Shown piece by piece: positions 5,884 to 6,191 of a DNA stretch of 6,191 nucleotides. Under the pieces are notes generated by a model that had not been told where the DNA came from, searched no databases, and saw only the letters and a list, made by a program, of their open reading frames with translations. Where the stretch lies: the NCBI GenBank assembly GCA_021158645.1, contig JAGGUH010000075.1:1-6191 (forward strand). The letters run 5' to 3'. Every line of letters starts with the position of its first letter. Position 1 is the stretch's first letter. The stretch comes from a bacterium (GTDB lineage: Bacteria; Patescibacteriota; Minisyncoccia; UBA6257; JAGGUH01). The position numbers were made by a program, and so were the translations under genes.

Positions 5884-6041
5884 AAATCCTAAATTCCAAA
5901 TTACAAACAAATTCAAATAACCAAAATTCAAAATTCAAAACAACAACAAATCTAAAATCTAAAAAGTAAAAACTCAAATCTAAACTTTTAATGCCAAATA
6001 TCAAAATCCAAATGCCAAATCAAATCCAAAATCCAAATGAC
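5884..6041 (+). repeat. A-rich, G-poor run of degenerate heptamers
   Basis: From 5884 to 6016 the sequence can be cut every 7 nt, without a register change, into 19 units. Examples are AAATCCT, AAATTCC, AAATTAC, later CAAATCT, AAAATCT, CAAATCT, then AAAATCC and AAATGCC. Most units begin with three or four A and end in pyrimidines. After a slip of 2 and 1 nt at 6017-6027 the period resumes (AAAATCC 6028, AAATGAC 6035). G is almost absent from this strand. Confidence 0.75.
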
Positions 6042-6064
6042 AAAAAAATAAATTACAAATTTAA

Positions 6065-6112
6065 GCGCAAAGCGTAAAGTGTAAAGCGCAAAGGTACAGC
6101 GTAAAGCGTAAA
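6065..6112 (+). repeat. Tandem heptamer array GYGYAAA
   Basis: GCGCAAA, GCGTAAA, GTGTAAA, GCGCAAA, a 6-nt variant GGTACA, then GCGTAAA and GCGTAAA: seven consecutive units. Different bases from its neighbours, same 7-nt period. Confidence 0.85.
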
Positions 6113-6119
6113 AGTAAAT

Positions 6120-6147
6120 AAGTCCGAAATCCGAAATTCGAAACAAT
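6120..6147 (+). repeat. Fragment of the AAATCCG heptamer family
   Basis: AAGTCCG, AAATCCG, AAATTCG and AAACAAT follow in register. The 19 bases at 6123-6141 are identical to 1555-1573 in copy 1 of the long repeat, so this is a third, partial member of that family. Confidence 0.8.
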
Positions 6148-6191
6148 AACCAAAATTTAAATGTTCAAAATGCTCACCCCCTCCTATTTCC

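Larger units (their letters stand above)
5800..6191 (+). other. Gene-free 392-bp tail: inverted repeat and tandem-repeat mosaic
   Basis: After a purine-rich strip behind the tRNA (5801-5823) come a perfect inverted repeat (5831-5880), a long G-poor run of heptamers (5884-6041), a GYGYAAA heptamer array (6065-6112), a fragment of the AAATCCG family (6120-6147), and an abrupt change to C-rich sequence in the last 20 bases. No convincing gene is visible on either strand; a new feature may begin at the right edge. Confidence 0.7.

Noticed and set aside
6053..6190. Minus-strand open frame running in from the right edge
   Set aside because: Its sequence is only the reverse complement of the heptamer arrays, giving a repetitive aromatic-rich peptide; it looks like a spurious ORF made by repeats.

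Overview
The window is AT-rich bacterial DNA. It carries a broken surface-protein gene, a PIN toxin-antitoxin pair, valS, a family 2 glycosyltransferase gene and a tRNA-Lys gene, all on the + strand. No marker fixes the taxon. My best guess is a Candidate Phyla Radiation (Patescibacteria, Parcubacteria-like) genome. The reasons are the compact gene layout, a shortened ValRS, a Fn3/beta-helix/dockerin surface protein, a tRNA without encoded CCA, no Shine-Dalgarno motif before any start, and intergenic spaces full of degenerate short repeats. The standard code fits: no gene needs UGA read as an amino acid.

Layout. Positions 1-1431 form one reading frame for an exported-type surface protein (Fn3-like domain, beta-helix region, C-terminal dockerin pair), open at the left edge and cut by an in-frame TAA at 433-435. 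A roughly 150-bp repeat (1451-1600) follows, then a PIN-domain toxin gene (1613-2035) and its probable antitoxin gene (2042-2254), then a second copy of the repeat (2331-2480). More AT-rich repeat and a clear promoter (2637-2664) lead into valS (2674-4956). A DPM1/ALG5-like glycosyltransferase gene (4963-5700) follows 6 nt later, and tRNA-Lys(CUU) lies at 5727-5799. The last 390 bp hold a 10-bp perfect inverted repeat (5831-5880) and a mosaic of tandem degenerate repeats.

Functional links are limited. valS and the glycosyltransferase gene probably share a transcript, and the tRNA gene lies just behind. The toxin-antitoxin pair is a self-contained unit bracketed by direct repeats. The most unusual feature is a shared 7-nt period: nearly all intergenic repeats, of different base composition, are built from tandem heptamers. 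The same kind of heptamer appears inside valS at two places where the protein seems to carry extra, non-conserved residues.
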